NCBI RefSeq assembly: GCF_030209435.1
Contig: NZ_JARVRX010000017.1
Span: 186,001-250,000, forward strand
DNA length: 64,000 bases
From: Mycolicibacterium sp. lyk4-40-TYG-92
GTDB taxonomy: Bacteria > Actinomycetota > Actinomycetes > Mycobacteriales > Mycobacteriaceae
Direction: 5' to 3'
Below, piece after piece: positions 43,364 through 51,352 of this stretch. The notes under the pieces were generated by a model that saw only the letters and a program-made list of their open reading frames with translations, searched no databases and was not told where the DNA came from. Position numbers and translations under genes: made by a program. Position 1 is the first letter of the stretch, and every line of letters starts with the position of its first letter.

Positions 43364-43948
43364 TCAGCCCTTGGCGGTTGCTTCTTTGGCGGCCGCTTTC
43401 ATCTGCTTCTTGTAGGCGCGCACCTGGTCCAGTGAGCCCTTGTCGACGACGTCGGCGACGGACATGTGCGTGCCCTCCTTGCCATAGTCCCCCGCCGCGG
43501 CCCGCCAGCCCTCAGGAGTGACGCCGTACTGCTTACCGAGCAGCGCCAGGAAGATCTTGGCCTTCTGTTCGCCGAACCCGGGCAGCGCCTTGAGCCGGCG
43601 CAGCACCTCTTTGCCGTCGGGGTCGCCCGTGGTCCACAAGGCCGCGGCATTGCCGTCGTACTCGTCGACGATCACCTGCGACAGGGCCTGGACGCGCTTG
43701 GCCATGGATCCCGGAAAGCGGTGCACGGCAGGGGTTTGCGCGAAAAGCTCGGCGAACTTGTCGGGGTTGTGGTCGGCGATCGCCCGGGCATCCAGGCCGC
43801 CCATCCGGTCCTCGAGTTTCTTCGGCCCGGCGAACGCCACTTCCATCGGAATCTGTTGATCAAGAAGCATTCCGACCAACAGCGCGAACGGGTTGGACTC
43901 GAGCAGTGCGTCGGCGGACGGCTCCTGAACCAGCTGCAGCTTGGACAT
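43364..43948 (-). CDS. HhH-GPD-type base-excision DNA glycosylase-like protein
   Basis: 194 residues. The N-terminal helices (PFALLVGMLLDQQIPMEVAF) resemble the start of HhH-GPD glycosylases, and the helix-hairpin-helix is LKALPGFGEQKAKIFLALLG (about residues 118-137). The catalytic Asp normally found after the GPD loop is not obvious (a candidate Asp is in AAGDYGKEG). Probably acts on damaged bases. ATG at 43948 with TAGACT 6 nt upstream, leaderless. Confidence 0.8.
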   Translation of the reverse strand: MSKLQLVQEPSADALLESNPFALLVGMLLDQQIPMEVAFAGPKKLEDRMGGLDARAIADHNPDKFAELFAQTPAVHRFPGSMAKRVQALSQVIVDEYDGNAAALWTTGDPDGKEVLRRLKALPGFGEQKAKIFLALLGKQYGVTPEGWRAAAGDYGKEGTHMSVADVVDKGSLDQVRAYKKQMKAAAKEATAKG

Positions 43949-44068
43949 CACGCCAGTCTAGGACCCCGATCGTCGCACCCCGATTACGACGGTTCAGAGT
44001 TCCTGTGTCGGCGCTGTGTGCGAACGTGTAAGCCGATAACCAGTGGACATGCCTGTAGGGGGACGGAC

Positions 44069-44365
44069 ATGAGACGTACAGTCGCGGCGCTTTTCGCGGC
44101 GCTCGCCGCCGCGGTTGCGCTGGCCGGCGCGGCCGGCGCCATACCGGACCAGGGCACGCCGGAGTTCGACCAATACCTGCAGGGCCTGGAGCGCAACGGC
44201 TACAACCTGAACCCCGACACCGCCTGGCGCGTGGCGCACCAGGCGTGCATCGGCGGTATCCCCGGCTACATCAATCTGGAACTGGCCGCGCAGGGCGTCA
44301 TCGGTCCCGGAGCGCAGCAGCGCGTGATGGACGTGGCCCGCAAGTACGCCTGCCCGGTTCAGTAG
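44069..44365 (+). CDS. Secreted DUF732 protein
   Basis: 98 residues. GGGGGA ribosome site. The signal peptide is cleaved after AGAAGA (about residue 24). The mature part FDQYLQGLERNGYNLNPD and two cysteines (HQACIGG, YACPVQ) match the mycobacterial DUF732 family of small exported helical proteins. Function unknown. Confidence 0.87.
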   Translation: MRRTVAALFAALAAAVALAGAAGAIPDQGTPEFDQYLQGLERNGYNLNPDTAWRVAHQACIGGIPGYINLELAAQGVIGPGAQQRVMDVARKYACPVQ

Positions 44366-44371
44366 GCGCTC

Positions 44372-45250
44372 TCACGCACTGGCCAGCAGTCCTTTGAGTT
44401 CCGCGCGACCGTCGTCGTCGAGCGGCAGCAGCGGCGGACGCGGGTCACCGGCGTTGCGCCCCAGCAGATCCAGGCCGGCTTTGACGGTGGTCGGCAGGCC
44501 ACCTGCGACGATGAAGCGCAGCAGCGGCGCGAGCTCGTCGTAGATCTCCTGTGCGCGGGCCCGGTCACCGCGCCGCACGGCGTCGTACAGATCGAGGCAC
44601 GGCTGCGGACGCAGATTCGGTGCGGCCGTGCACCATCCGGACGCACCGGCCAGCAGGGCGTCGAGCACCAACGGATTGCTGCCGTTGTAGAACGGCAGCG
44701 CCCCGCCGGAGAGCTCCTTGATGCGCAGCATCCGGGTGAGGTCGCCGGTGGATTCCTTGACCATGCGCACGTTGTCGATCTCATTGAACATCCGCACCAG
44801 CAGTTCGGGCGCCATGTCGATGCCGCTGGTCGCGGGGTTGTTGTAGACCATGACCGGCAGCTCGACGGCATCCGAGATGCTGGCGTAGTGCTGGAAGATC
44901 TCCCGCTCGTTCAGCTTCCAGTACGAGATCGGCAGCACCATCACCGCGTCCGCGCCGGCCTGCTGGGCGTACTGCGCGCGGCGAATGGTGTTGGCAGTGG
45001 TCAGATCTGAGGCTCCGACGATGACAGGGACGCGGCCGCCGACGGTGGCCACGGTGGTGTCGACGACGCCGTCGAACTCGTCCTCGGTGAGGTACGCCGA
45101 TTCGCCGGTGCTGCCCAGCGGTGCGATGGCGTGCGCTCCGGTGCTGACGAGTTGCTCGACGACGGCGGCCAGCGTCTCGGTGTCGACGCTGTCGCCGTCA
45201 GCGGTGAACGGGGTGATCGGGTAGGCGATGATGCCGTGGATCTCGGTCAT
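44372..45250 (-). CDS. Dihydrodipicolinate synthase-family aldolase/lyase
   Basis: 292 residues, a DapA/NAL TIM barrel. Seen are GSTGESAYLT (about 46-55), the catalytic-type Tyr in VMVYNNPATSG and the Schiff-base Lys in VRMVKESTGD (about 165). Because it lies with a class II aldolase and an XRE-cupin regulator, it is more likely a catabolic 2-keto-acid lyase or dehydratase than the lysine-pathway DapA. ATG at 45250; 24-bp gap to the upstream aldolase gene, so one operon. Confidence 0.85.
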   Translation of the reverse strand: MTEIHGIIAYPITPFTADGDSVDTETLAAVVEQLVSTGAHAIAPLGSTGESAYLTEDEFDGVVDTTVATVGGRVPVIVGASDLTTANTIRRAQYAQQAGADAVMVLPISYWKLNEREIFQHYASISDAVELPVMVYNNPATSGIDMAPELLVRMFNEIDNVRMVKESTGDLTRMLRIKELSGGALPFYNGSNPLVLDALLAGASGWCTAAPNLRPQPCLDLYDAVRRGDRARAQEIYDELAPLLRFIVAGGLPTTVKAGLDLLGRNAGDPRPPLLPLDDDGRAELKGLLASA

Positions 45251-45274
45251 GGGTCAGGTCCTTTCCAGGGTTGG

Positions 45275-46060
45275 TCAGTGGTCGAGGGCGTCGGGGTGAC
45301 GCACCAGGGCACGTCGCGCGTAGTACGCGAAGTTGGCGAGGCTGCGCTTGGGAGTCAGGGTCCAGTCGTGGGCCTCGCGGGCCAGCCGGTCCGGCAGCGG
45401 AGCGATGGTGCCGGCGGCCATGGCGGCCAGCTGGAGCTTGGCGCCGCGCTCGATGAGCATCGCCAGAGAGCAGGCTTCCTCGACGCTGGCCCCGGCCACC
45501 ACCTGGCCGTGGTGGGCCAGCAGAATCGCCTTCTTGTCCCCGAGCGCGCCGGAGATGATCTCGCCTTCTTCGTTGCCCACCGGTACCCCCGGCCAGTCCG
45601 CCAGGAAGGCGCAGTCGTCGTACAGCGGCGCGATGTCCATCTGCGAGACGATCAGGGGGACTTCGAGCATCGACAGCGCCGCGACGTGGAACGGGTGCGT
45701 GTGCACGATGCAGTTGACATCCGGCCGGGCGCGGTAGATCCACGAGTGAAAGCGGTTGGCGGGGTTGGCCATTCCGCCGCCGTCGAGGACATTGAGGTCG
45801 TCGTCGACGAGCAGCAGGTTGCCCGCGGTGATCTCGTCGAAGCCCAGTCCGAGCCGCTGCGTGTAGTACGTGCCCGGTTCTTCGGCGCGGGCCGTGATCT
45901 GCCCGGCCAGGCCCGAGTCATGTCCGGCGTCGAACAGCGCCCGGCAGGTCAGCGCCAGTTTCTCGCGGACGCTCAGATTCGAGTCCGCGAAATGACGGTT
46001 CATTCCGTCTTCGGCGCGCTGCATCAGTTCGCCCTTGGAGTCATGCATGGTATCGGTCAT
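45275..46060 (-). CDS. Class II aldolase/adducin-family protein
   Basis: 261 residues. The metal site is visible as HTHPFHVAAL and a later His in ILLAHHGQVVAG. SGLAGQITAR at the start is the typical substrate loop. Such enzymes cleave or decarboxylate sugar phosphates or hydroxy acids. ATG at 46060 with GGGGAGTTCC upstream. Divergent from the XRE-cupin regulator, whose presumed operator lies between them, and followed by the DapA-like gene. Confidence 0.87.
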   Translation of the reverse strand: MTDTMHDSKGELMQRAEDGMNRHFADSNLSVREKLALTCRALFDAGHDSGLAGQITARAEEPGTYYTQRLGLGFDEITAGNLLLVDDDLNVLDGGGMANPANRFHSWIYRARPDVNCIVHTHPFHVAALSMLEVPLIVSQMDIAPLYDDCAFLADWPGVPVGNEEGEIISGALGDKKAILLAHHGQVVAGASVEEACSLAMLIERGAKLQLAAMAAGTIAPLPDRLAREAHDWTLTPKRSLANFAYYARRALVRHPDALDH

Positions 46061-46099
46061 CGGAACTCCCCTCGTATCGGTGCGCAGTCACACCTCAAT

Positions 46100-46152
46100 G
46101 ACACAATGCAGACTGTAGGACACAATGTGTCATGCAGTCAATGCGGTATCCT
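46100..46152. promoter_or_regulatory. Divergent operator/promoter of the XRE-cupin regulator
   Basis: GACACAATG (46100-46108) recurs within the 13-bp palindrome GACACAATGTGTC (46119-46131). TATCCT (46147-46152) is 7 nt before the regulator GTG. The palindrome lies just where -35 contacts would be, fitting autoregulation and control of the divergent aldolase operon. Confidence 0.65.
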
Positions 46153-46159
46153 GAACGAC

Positions 46160-46681
46160 GTGAGTGGCTTGTTGCGTGCGGTGCGCCAGCAACGCGGGAT
46201 GACGCTGGAAGAGCTGGCAGCCGGCACCGGGCTGACCAAGAGCTACCTGTCCAAGGTCGAGCGCGGCCAGAGTGTGCCGTCGATCGCCGCCGCGCTCAAA
46301 ATCTCGCGCACGCTCGATGTCGATGTGGCACAACTATTTTCCGACGATCCGGAAGTCAGCACCTTCGCTGTCGAACGCGCCGCCGACCGCGGCACCGCCC
46401 GCAACCACGCCATTGCGGCGGGCATGCTGGGCAAGGCCATGTCACCGTTCCTCGTCCGCCCGGGCCGCCAGTTCGCCGCCCATGCCCACCCGACTCATCC
46501 CGGCCAGGAGTTCGTGTTCGTCCACTCCGGGACCATCGAACTCAACTACGACGGCCGCCTCGTCGAGCTGGCCACCGGTGACTGCGCCTATTTCGACGCC
46601 GCGACGCAGCACAAACTTCGTCAGGTCGGCGATGAAACCGCCGAAGTGATCGTCGTGACGTCTCCCGCACCCCGCCGCTGA
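46160..46681 (+). CDS. XRE-family regulator with C-terminal cupin domain
   Basis: 173 residues. The helix-turn-helix (MTLEELAAGTGLTKSYLSKVERG, residues 14-36) is followed by a cupin barrel (HAHPTHPGQEFVFVHSGTIEL) whose histidines could bind a metal or a small ligand. It probably regulates the divergent aldolase/lyase operon and possibly the MFS pump downstream. The GTG at 46160 follows TATCCT by 7 nt: leaderless. Confidence 0.88.
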   Translation: MSGLLRAVRQQRGMTLEELAAGTGLTKSYLSKVERGQSVPSIAAALKISRTLDVDVAQLFSDDPEVSTFAVERAADRGTARNHAIAAGMLGKAMSPFLVRPGRQFAAHAHPTHPGQEFVFVHSGTIELNYDGRLVELATGDCAYFDAATQHKLRQVGDETAEVIVVTSPAPRR

Positions 46682-46735
46682 GGAATGCCAGCGGGTCGCG
46701 CCCGTGTTGCCTTACCCGTGCTCCAGACTCGAACC

Positions 46736-47905
46736 GTGACCTCGCGCCTTGGCTTCCCACTCTTGGCCTACGCCTTCGCCGCCATCATGTTGGGCACCAC
46801 GCTGCCGACGCCGATCTACGCGCTGTACGCCCACAACCTGCACTTCGCGGTCCTGACGACGACGGTCATCTTCTCGGCCTACGCCATCGGCGTGCTGGCC
46901 GCGCTGCTGCTGTTCGGCCGCTGGTCCGACGCCGTCGGCCGACGTCCGGTGCTGATTGCGGGCGCAGTCGCCGCCATCGCGAGCGCCGTCGTCTTCCTCA
47001 ATGCCGACAGCGTGCCGTTGCTGCTGGTCGGGCGGCTGCTGTCCGGGCTGTCGGCGGGAATCTTCACCGGTACCGCGACGGCCGCTGTCGTCGAGTCTGT
47101 GCCGGAGAACCGTCGCGAGCAGGCGGCAGCCGGCGCGACCATCGCCAACATCGGCGGACTGGGCGCCGGACCCGTCCTGGCCGGTCTGCTGGTGCAGTAC
47201 GCACCGCACCCGCTGCAGCTGCCGTTCCTCGTGCACATCGTGCTGGCCGTGCTGGCCATCGCGGCGGTGTGGCTGGTCCCGGAGACCTCGAGCCGCACCG
47301 GCCGGATCGGTTTCCAGCGGCTGTCGGTCCCCGCCGAAGTCCGCGCGACGTTCATCCTCGCCGCCACCGCCGCCTTCGCCGGTTTCGCGGTGATGGGTCT
47401 GTTCACAGCGGTGGCCCCGTCGTTCGTCAGCAGTGTCATCGGCATCGACAACCATGCCGTCGGCGGTGCCGTCGCGGCATCGATCTTCGCCGCGTCCGCG
47501 GCCGCGCAATTGGCCGGCCGCCGCCTCCATCCGCCGCGGGCCGTCGCGCTGGGCTGCGCGATCCTCGTCGCGGGCATGGTGATTCTGGCTGTGGCACTGC
47601 AGTTTTCATCATTGGCCGGTCTGCTGGTCGCCGCTCTCGTGGCCGGCGTCGGGCAGGGCATCAGCTTCAGCCGCGGTTTGGCCGCCGTCGTGGAGGGCAC
47701 CGCGACGGAGCGTCGCGCCGAGGTGAGCTCGACGTACTTCGTCGTGGCCTACGTGGCCATCTCGCTGCCGGTCGTCAGCCTGGGCTTCGCCGCCCAGCGG
47801 TGGGGTCTGCAGGCTGCCGGGGTCAGCTTCGCCGTCATCATCGCGGTCCTTGCGGCCGTCTGCCTGGCTGCCGTCCTATGGCAGGAACGCCGCAGGTCAG
47901 CTTGA
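46736..47905 (+). CDS. Major facilitator superfamily transporter
   Basis: 389 residues with about twelve hydrophobic helices. The loop 2-3 motif GRWSDAVGRRPVLI (about 62-75) and GRLLSGLSAGIFTG confirm MFS, drug-efflux-like. The start is uncertain: GTG at 46736 (VTSRLGFPLL) avoids a non-hydrophobic N-terminal tail obtained from an ATG at 46685. It lies 54 bp after the XRE-cupin gene on the same strand and may export the ligand or substrate of that system. Confidence 0.85.
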   Translation: MTSRLGFPLLAYAFAAIMLGTTLPTPIYALYAHNLHFAVLTTTVIFSAYAIGVLAALLLFGRWSDAVGRRPVLIAGAVAAIASAVVFLNADSVPLLLVGRLLSGLSAGIFTGTATAAVVESVPENRREQAAAGATIANIGGLGAGPVLAGLLVQYAPHPLQLPFLVHIVLAVLAIAAVWLVPETSSRTGRIGFQRLSVPAEVRATFILAATAAFAGFAVMGLFTAVAPSFVSSVIGIDNHAVGGAVAASIFAASAAAQLAGRRLHPPRAVALGCAILVAGMVILAVALQFSSLAGLLVAALVAGVGQGISFSRGLAAVVEGTATERRAEVSSTYFVVAYVAISLPVVSLGFAAQRWGLQAAGVSFAVIIAVLAAVCLAAVLWQERRRSA

Positions 47906-47949
47906 TTTGAGTAGCAATACCTAGGGGTCGCGCCCTTACGTTCAAAGGC

Positions 47950-49233
47950 ATGACCACCCGCGTCTTCCCTTCCGCTGCCGAGATCGCGCAGCGCACGCCG
48001 GCCGACCGTGACCGAGCCATCGACGTCATCCGCATCGTCTCGCTGGTCGGCGTTGTCGCCGGGCACACCGTCATGGCGACCAGCATCATCGACCACGAGG
48101 TGTTCCGTTGGGGCAACCTGCTGACCACGTCCGTGGTGTTCCAGGCACTGACCTGGGTGTTTCAGATCATGCCGCTGTTCTTCTTCGCCGGCGTCGCGGC
48201 GTCGGCCGGCTCGTACCGCAGCGGGACGAGCTGGGGCGGATGGCTGCTCAAGCGCTGCACCCGCCTCTACCGGCCGGTGTTCTACTACCTGACCTTCTGG
48301 GCGGGGGCGCTGCTGATCCTCAAGCCGCTGCTGCCGATCCACGTCTACGAACCCGTCGCCGGTATCAGTATTCAGCTGCTGTGGTTCCTTGGCGCCTACG
48401 TCATGGTGCTGGCCGCGGTGCCGCTGCTGGCGCGGATCACTACCCGTGGCCAGCTGGTCGCTGCGGTGGCCGGCACCTATGCCTTGGTCGCGCTCGTCGA
48501 TGCCATCCGCATCAACGACCACGCCTGGTCCGCGCTGGGCTATCTGAATTTCGTGGTGTGGCTGCTCCCCGGCATGCTCGGGGTGGCGTATCGCCGTGGG
48601 TTGCTGACCACAACGGCTGCCCTGCGCGTCGGCCTCGGGATGTTGGCCGTCAACGTGGCGCTGGTCTGGGCCGGACCGTATGAGCTGAGCCTCGTCGGCA
48701 TCGAAACGCAGCACATCAAGAACATGACGCCGCCGTCGCTGCTGCTCGCCGGTCACGCAATCATGATGTGCGCGTTCGCGATTGCGGCCGCCCCGGCCAT
48801 CAGCCGCTGGGCTGCCCGCCCGCAGGTGTGGCGCCTGGCAGTGATCGGCAATACCGGCGCCATGACGCTGTACCTGTGGCACATGCCGGCCCTGCTCGGC
48901 ATGCACCTGGCCTTCGACCTGGCCGGCATGCCCCGCTACCCCGGCCAGCCGCACTTCCTGGTGCTCAGCGTCTATCAGATGACGATCATGGCGGCACTGG
49001 TCGCCGGCCTGTTCCTGCTGCTGCGTCCACTGGAGAACAACCCGCTCCCGCTGTGGGACGGCGGCCGGGTCTCGGCACCTGGTTGGCGCAGCGCCACCGT
49101 CGGCGCGCTGCTGGTCATCGCCGGTGCCGCCACGCTGGCATCAGTCGGCTGGGGCCTGAAAGAGACCGGCCTGCAGTGCGTTTCGGTGATGCTGGCGGCC
49201 CTGGTGGCGGCTCGGGCACTGGCCCGGGATTAA
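47950..49233 (+). CDS. Membrane acyltransferase (acyltransferase 3 / OafA-like)
   Basis: 427 residues with about ten hydrophobic helices. The first helix region RAIDVIRIVSLVGVVAGHT holds the conserved Arg and His of acyltransferase-3 proteins, and KRCTRLYRPVFYY fits the following Arg motif. It would transfer an acyl group to a sugar or lipid of the envelope. TACGTT lies exactly 7 nt before the ATG, so leaderless. It overlaps the convergent DUF5302 gene by 4 bp. Confidence 0.87.
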   Translation: MTTRVFPSAAEIAQRTPADRDRAIDVIRIVSLVGVVAGHTVMATSIIDHEVFRWGNLLTTSVVFQALTWVFQIMPLFFFAGVAASAGSYRSGTSWGGWLLKRCTRLYRPVFYYLTFWAGALLILKPLLPIHVYEPVAGISIQLLWFLGAYVMVLAAVPLLARITTRGQLVAAVAGTYALVALVDAIRINDHAWSALGYLNFVVWLLPGMLGVAYRRGLLTTTAALRVGLGMLAVNVALVWAGPYELSLVGIETQHIKNMTPPSLLLAGHAIMMCAFAIAAAPAISRWAARPQVWRLAVIGNTGAMTLYLWHMPALLGMHLAFDLAGMPRYPGQPHFLVLSVYQMTIMAALVAGLFLLLRPLENNPLPLWDGGRVSAPGWRSATVGALLVIAGAATLASVGWGLKETGLQCVSVMLAALVAARALARD

Positions 49234-49418
49234 CCGCTCTTACGACGGAACTCCCGGCGCCCACCGCCGACCGCGCCGTGCGACTTGGACTGCTTGGCCC
49301 CGCCTTTCTTCTGGTCGGTGCCACCGGCGGAACCGGCCTTCTTACGCTCGAGCGCCTCGCGGAACTTGCGCTTGGTCTCGTCGGACGATGCTGAACCTTC
49401 GGCGGAGTTCTCGGGCAT
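49230..49418 (-). CDS. DUF5302-type small basic protein
   Basis: 62 residues with SSDETKRKFREALERKK in the middle and HGAVGGGRREFRRKSG at the end, a conserved actinobacterial pattern. Very polar and probably disordered; it could bind nucleic acid (inference). The ATG at 49418 has TAGTCT 6 nt upstream, leaderless. The stop overlaps the end of the acyltransferase gene. Confidence 0.8.
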   Translation of the reverse strand: MPENSAEGSASSDETKRKFREALERKKAGSAGGTDQKKGGAKQSKSHGAVGGGRREFRRKSG

Positions 49419-49436
49419 GCACGCAGACTAGCGCGT

Positions 49437-49880
49437 TCAGCGCACGCCCGGAGGCAGCCCGTACAGATGGGTTATCGGCATGGTGAGCAGCACCCGACGG
49501 TCGGCGACCATCGCCCGCCGGTAGTCGTCCCAGTCCGGGTGCTCGCCGGAGATGTTGCGGTACAAGGTAATCAGGCCTTCTACAGTGTCGTCGTCAGGCG
49601 CCGCGGCCGGCGGGCTCAGCACCGCGTCCCCCTCGGCCACCGCGTACGCCCAGCCGTCGTCGGATCGGACGTAGATCGATGCCCGGGCATCGCGCCGCAA
49701 GTTGCGGGTCTTGGCCCGGGGTTCGGTGATCGACACCCCGATCGTGACGGCCCGTGGGTCGAAGTAGTAGGACACGTTCGACAACTGCGGTCGACCGTCG
49801 CGTTTGATGGTGGCCAGCACGCCCAGCGAATTGTCGCTGATCAGCGCCAGCAGCTTGTCTTCGAAGACCTGACGGGTCAT
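49437..49880 (-). CDS. F420-dependent PPOX-class reductase (Rv1155-like)
   Basis: 147 residues, the same length as M. tuberculosis Rv1155 and very similar to the recalled sequence (GVLATIKRDGRPQLSNVSYY; EPRAKTRNLRRDARASI). The family binds F420 in a split-barrel dimer; reported activities include biliverdin and aflatoxin reduction. TACGCT lies exactly 7 nt before the ATG at 49880, so it is leaderless and the longer open frame upstream is not used. It depends on F420 made by FbiC. Confidence 0.92.
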   Translation of the reverse strand: MTRQVFEDKLLALISDNSLGVLATIKRDGRPQLSNVSYYFDPRAVTIGVSITEPRAKTRNLRRDARASIYVRSDDGWAYAVAEGDAVLSPPAAAPDDDTVEGLITLYRNISGEHPDWDDYRRAMVADRRVLLTMPITHLYGLPPGVR

Positions 49881-49906
49881 GGCACCCAGCGTACGGCGCA
49901 ACTGCC

Positions 49907-49938
49907 TACCATTGGGCGTCATGACGGAGTTCGTATGA
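49907..49938 (+). promoter_or_regulatory. Promoter plus five-codon leader ORF overlapping the DUF1697 start
   Basis: TACCAT (49907-49912) is followed 8 nt later by an ATG (49921) that opens the minigene MTEFV; its TGA overlaps the DUF1697 ATG as ATGA. This would be a leaderless leader peptide coupled to the real gene. Confidence 0.45.
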
Positions 49939-50459
49939 CGACGCGGTACGCGGTGTTCCTGCGCGGCGTCAACGTCGGTGGGGTGAATCTGAAGATGGCC
50001 GACGTTGCCGCTGCCTTCCGGGACGCCGGCTTCGACGAGGTCAAGACCTTGCTCGCCAGCGGCAACATCGTGCTGTCCAGTTCATCGAAGGCGACCACGG
50101 TGCGCACGAAAGCCGAAGCGGCGCTGCGGGAATCATTCGGGTACGACGCCTGGGTGCTGGTGTATCCGGCCGATGAACTCCGAGCCATCTCCGCGGACTT
50201 CCCCTTCGAGAGGGAGGTCGACGGCCATCACTCCTACGTGACGTTCGTCAGCGACGCGGACGTGCTCGACGAATTGGCCGCCCTCACCCCCACCTCCGGA
50301 GAAGCGATGCAACAGGGTCACGGCGTCCTGTACTGGCAGGTGGCGCGCGGTAACACCCTGGCCAGCGTGATCAGCAAGACCATGGCCAAAAAGCGCTACA
50401 AATCGTCCACCACCACCCGCAACCTGCGAACCGTCGAGAAAGTGCTGGCTGCCGTATGA
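49935..50459 (+). CDS. DUF1697 protein
   Basis: 174 residues beginning MTTRYAVFLRGVNVGGVNLK, the DUF1697 signature (FLRGINVGG). Function unknown in the family. There is no ribosome site, but a five-codon leader ends on its start codon. The stop overlaps the methyltransferase start in ATGA, giving a two-gene operon. Confidence 0.85.
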   Translation: MTTRYAVFLRGVNVGGVNLKMADVAAAFRDAGFDEVKTLLASGNIVLSSSSKATTVRTKAEAALRESFGYDAWVLVYPADELRAISADFPFEREVDGHHSYVTFVSDADVLDELAALTPTSGEAMQQGHGVLYWQVARGNTLASVISKTMAKKRYKSSTTTRNLRTVEKVLAAV

Positions 50460-51289
50460 GTTCACCCCAAAAGATCGACGGCACCACGCTGACCGGCGTC
50501 TCCGAGACGGCACTGATGACCCTGCAGGTCCGGGCCAGCGAAGCGCGTCGGCGGGACGGGATCATCGACGATCCGGTCGCGGTCGAGCTGGTGGACCGCA
50601 TCAATTTCGATTTCGCCAAGTTCGGTTATTCGAGGCGCCCCGACATGGCGATGCGCGCACTGGCGTTCGACCGCGCCACGCTCGCCTATCTGCGCGACCA
50701 CCCGAAGGCCACTGTGGTGGCGCTGGCCGAGGGTCTGCAGACCAGTTTCTACCGCATCTCCGCCAGCGATGCCGGTACCGAATTCCGCTGGCTGACAGTT
50801 GATCTACCGCCGATGATCGAGGTCCGCAGCAAACTGCTGCCCTCTTCAGAACGGGTTTCGGTGTGCGCACAATCAGCGTTGGATTACAGCTGGATGGACC
50901 AGGTTGACGCCACCGAAGGCGTTTTCATCACAGCCGAAGGCCTGCTGATGTACCTGCAGCCCAAGGAATCATTGGGACTCATCGCCGAGTGCGCCAAGCG
51001 GTTTCCGGGCGGACAGATGATGTTCGATTCGCCGCCCGCACTGTTCGCCCGACTCGTCGGCCGCGGTATGCGGACGTCCTTGCGCTACCGGGTGCCACCG
51101 ATGCCGTTCACCATGTCGGCGAGCCAGGCCGCGCGATTGGTCGACACCATCCCGGGCATTCGGAAGGTCCACGACGTCGAGTCCCCCGCCACCCGCAGCC
51201 GGGTGCTCAACGCCATTATGCGGACGGCACAACGGGTTCCGTTGCTCGACCCGGTCCGTCCCGCGATGACGCTGCTGGAATTCGGCTAG
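50456..51289 (+). CDS. Class I SAM-dependent O-methyltransferase (leucine carboxyl methyltransferase type)
   Basis: 277 residues. It has the layout of the LCM/TcmP-like family: ETALMTLQVRASEARR at the start, TVVALAEGLQTSFYRI as the SAM-binding motif I, WLTVDLPPMIEVR, then a late ITAEGLLMYLQ. Such mycobacterial proteins methylate small-molecule or peptide carboxylates. The usual acidic G-x-G in motif I is modified (ALAEGLQT), which is normal in this subgroup. Coupled to DUF1697 by ATGA. May be the Rv1153c counterpart (recalled). Confidence 0.82.
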   Translation: MSSPQKIDGTTLTGVSETALMTLQVRASEARRRDGIIDDPVAVELVDRINFDFAKFGYSRRPDMAMRALAFDRATLAYLRDHPKATVVALAEGLQTSFYRISASDAGTEFRWLTVDLPPMIEVRSKLLPSSERVSVCAQSALDYSWMDQVDATEGVFITAEGLLMYLQPKESLGLIAECAKRFPGGQMMFDSPPALFARLVGRGMRTSLRYRVPPMPFTMSASQAARLVDTIPGIRKVHDVESPATRSRVLNAIMRTAQRVPLLDPVRPAMTLLEFG

Positions 51290-51352
51290 TTCGTACCGCG
51301 CCAAACGCGCTGACAGACAGCGAATATGAGCCCGATCCGGCACTATGACCGG

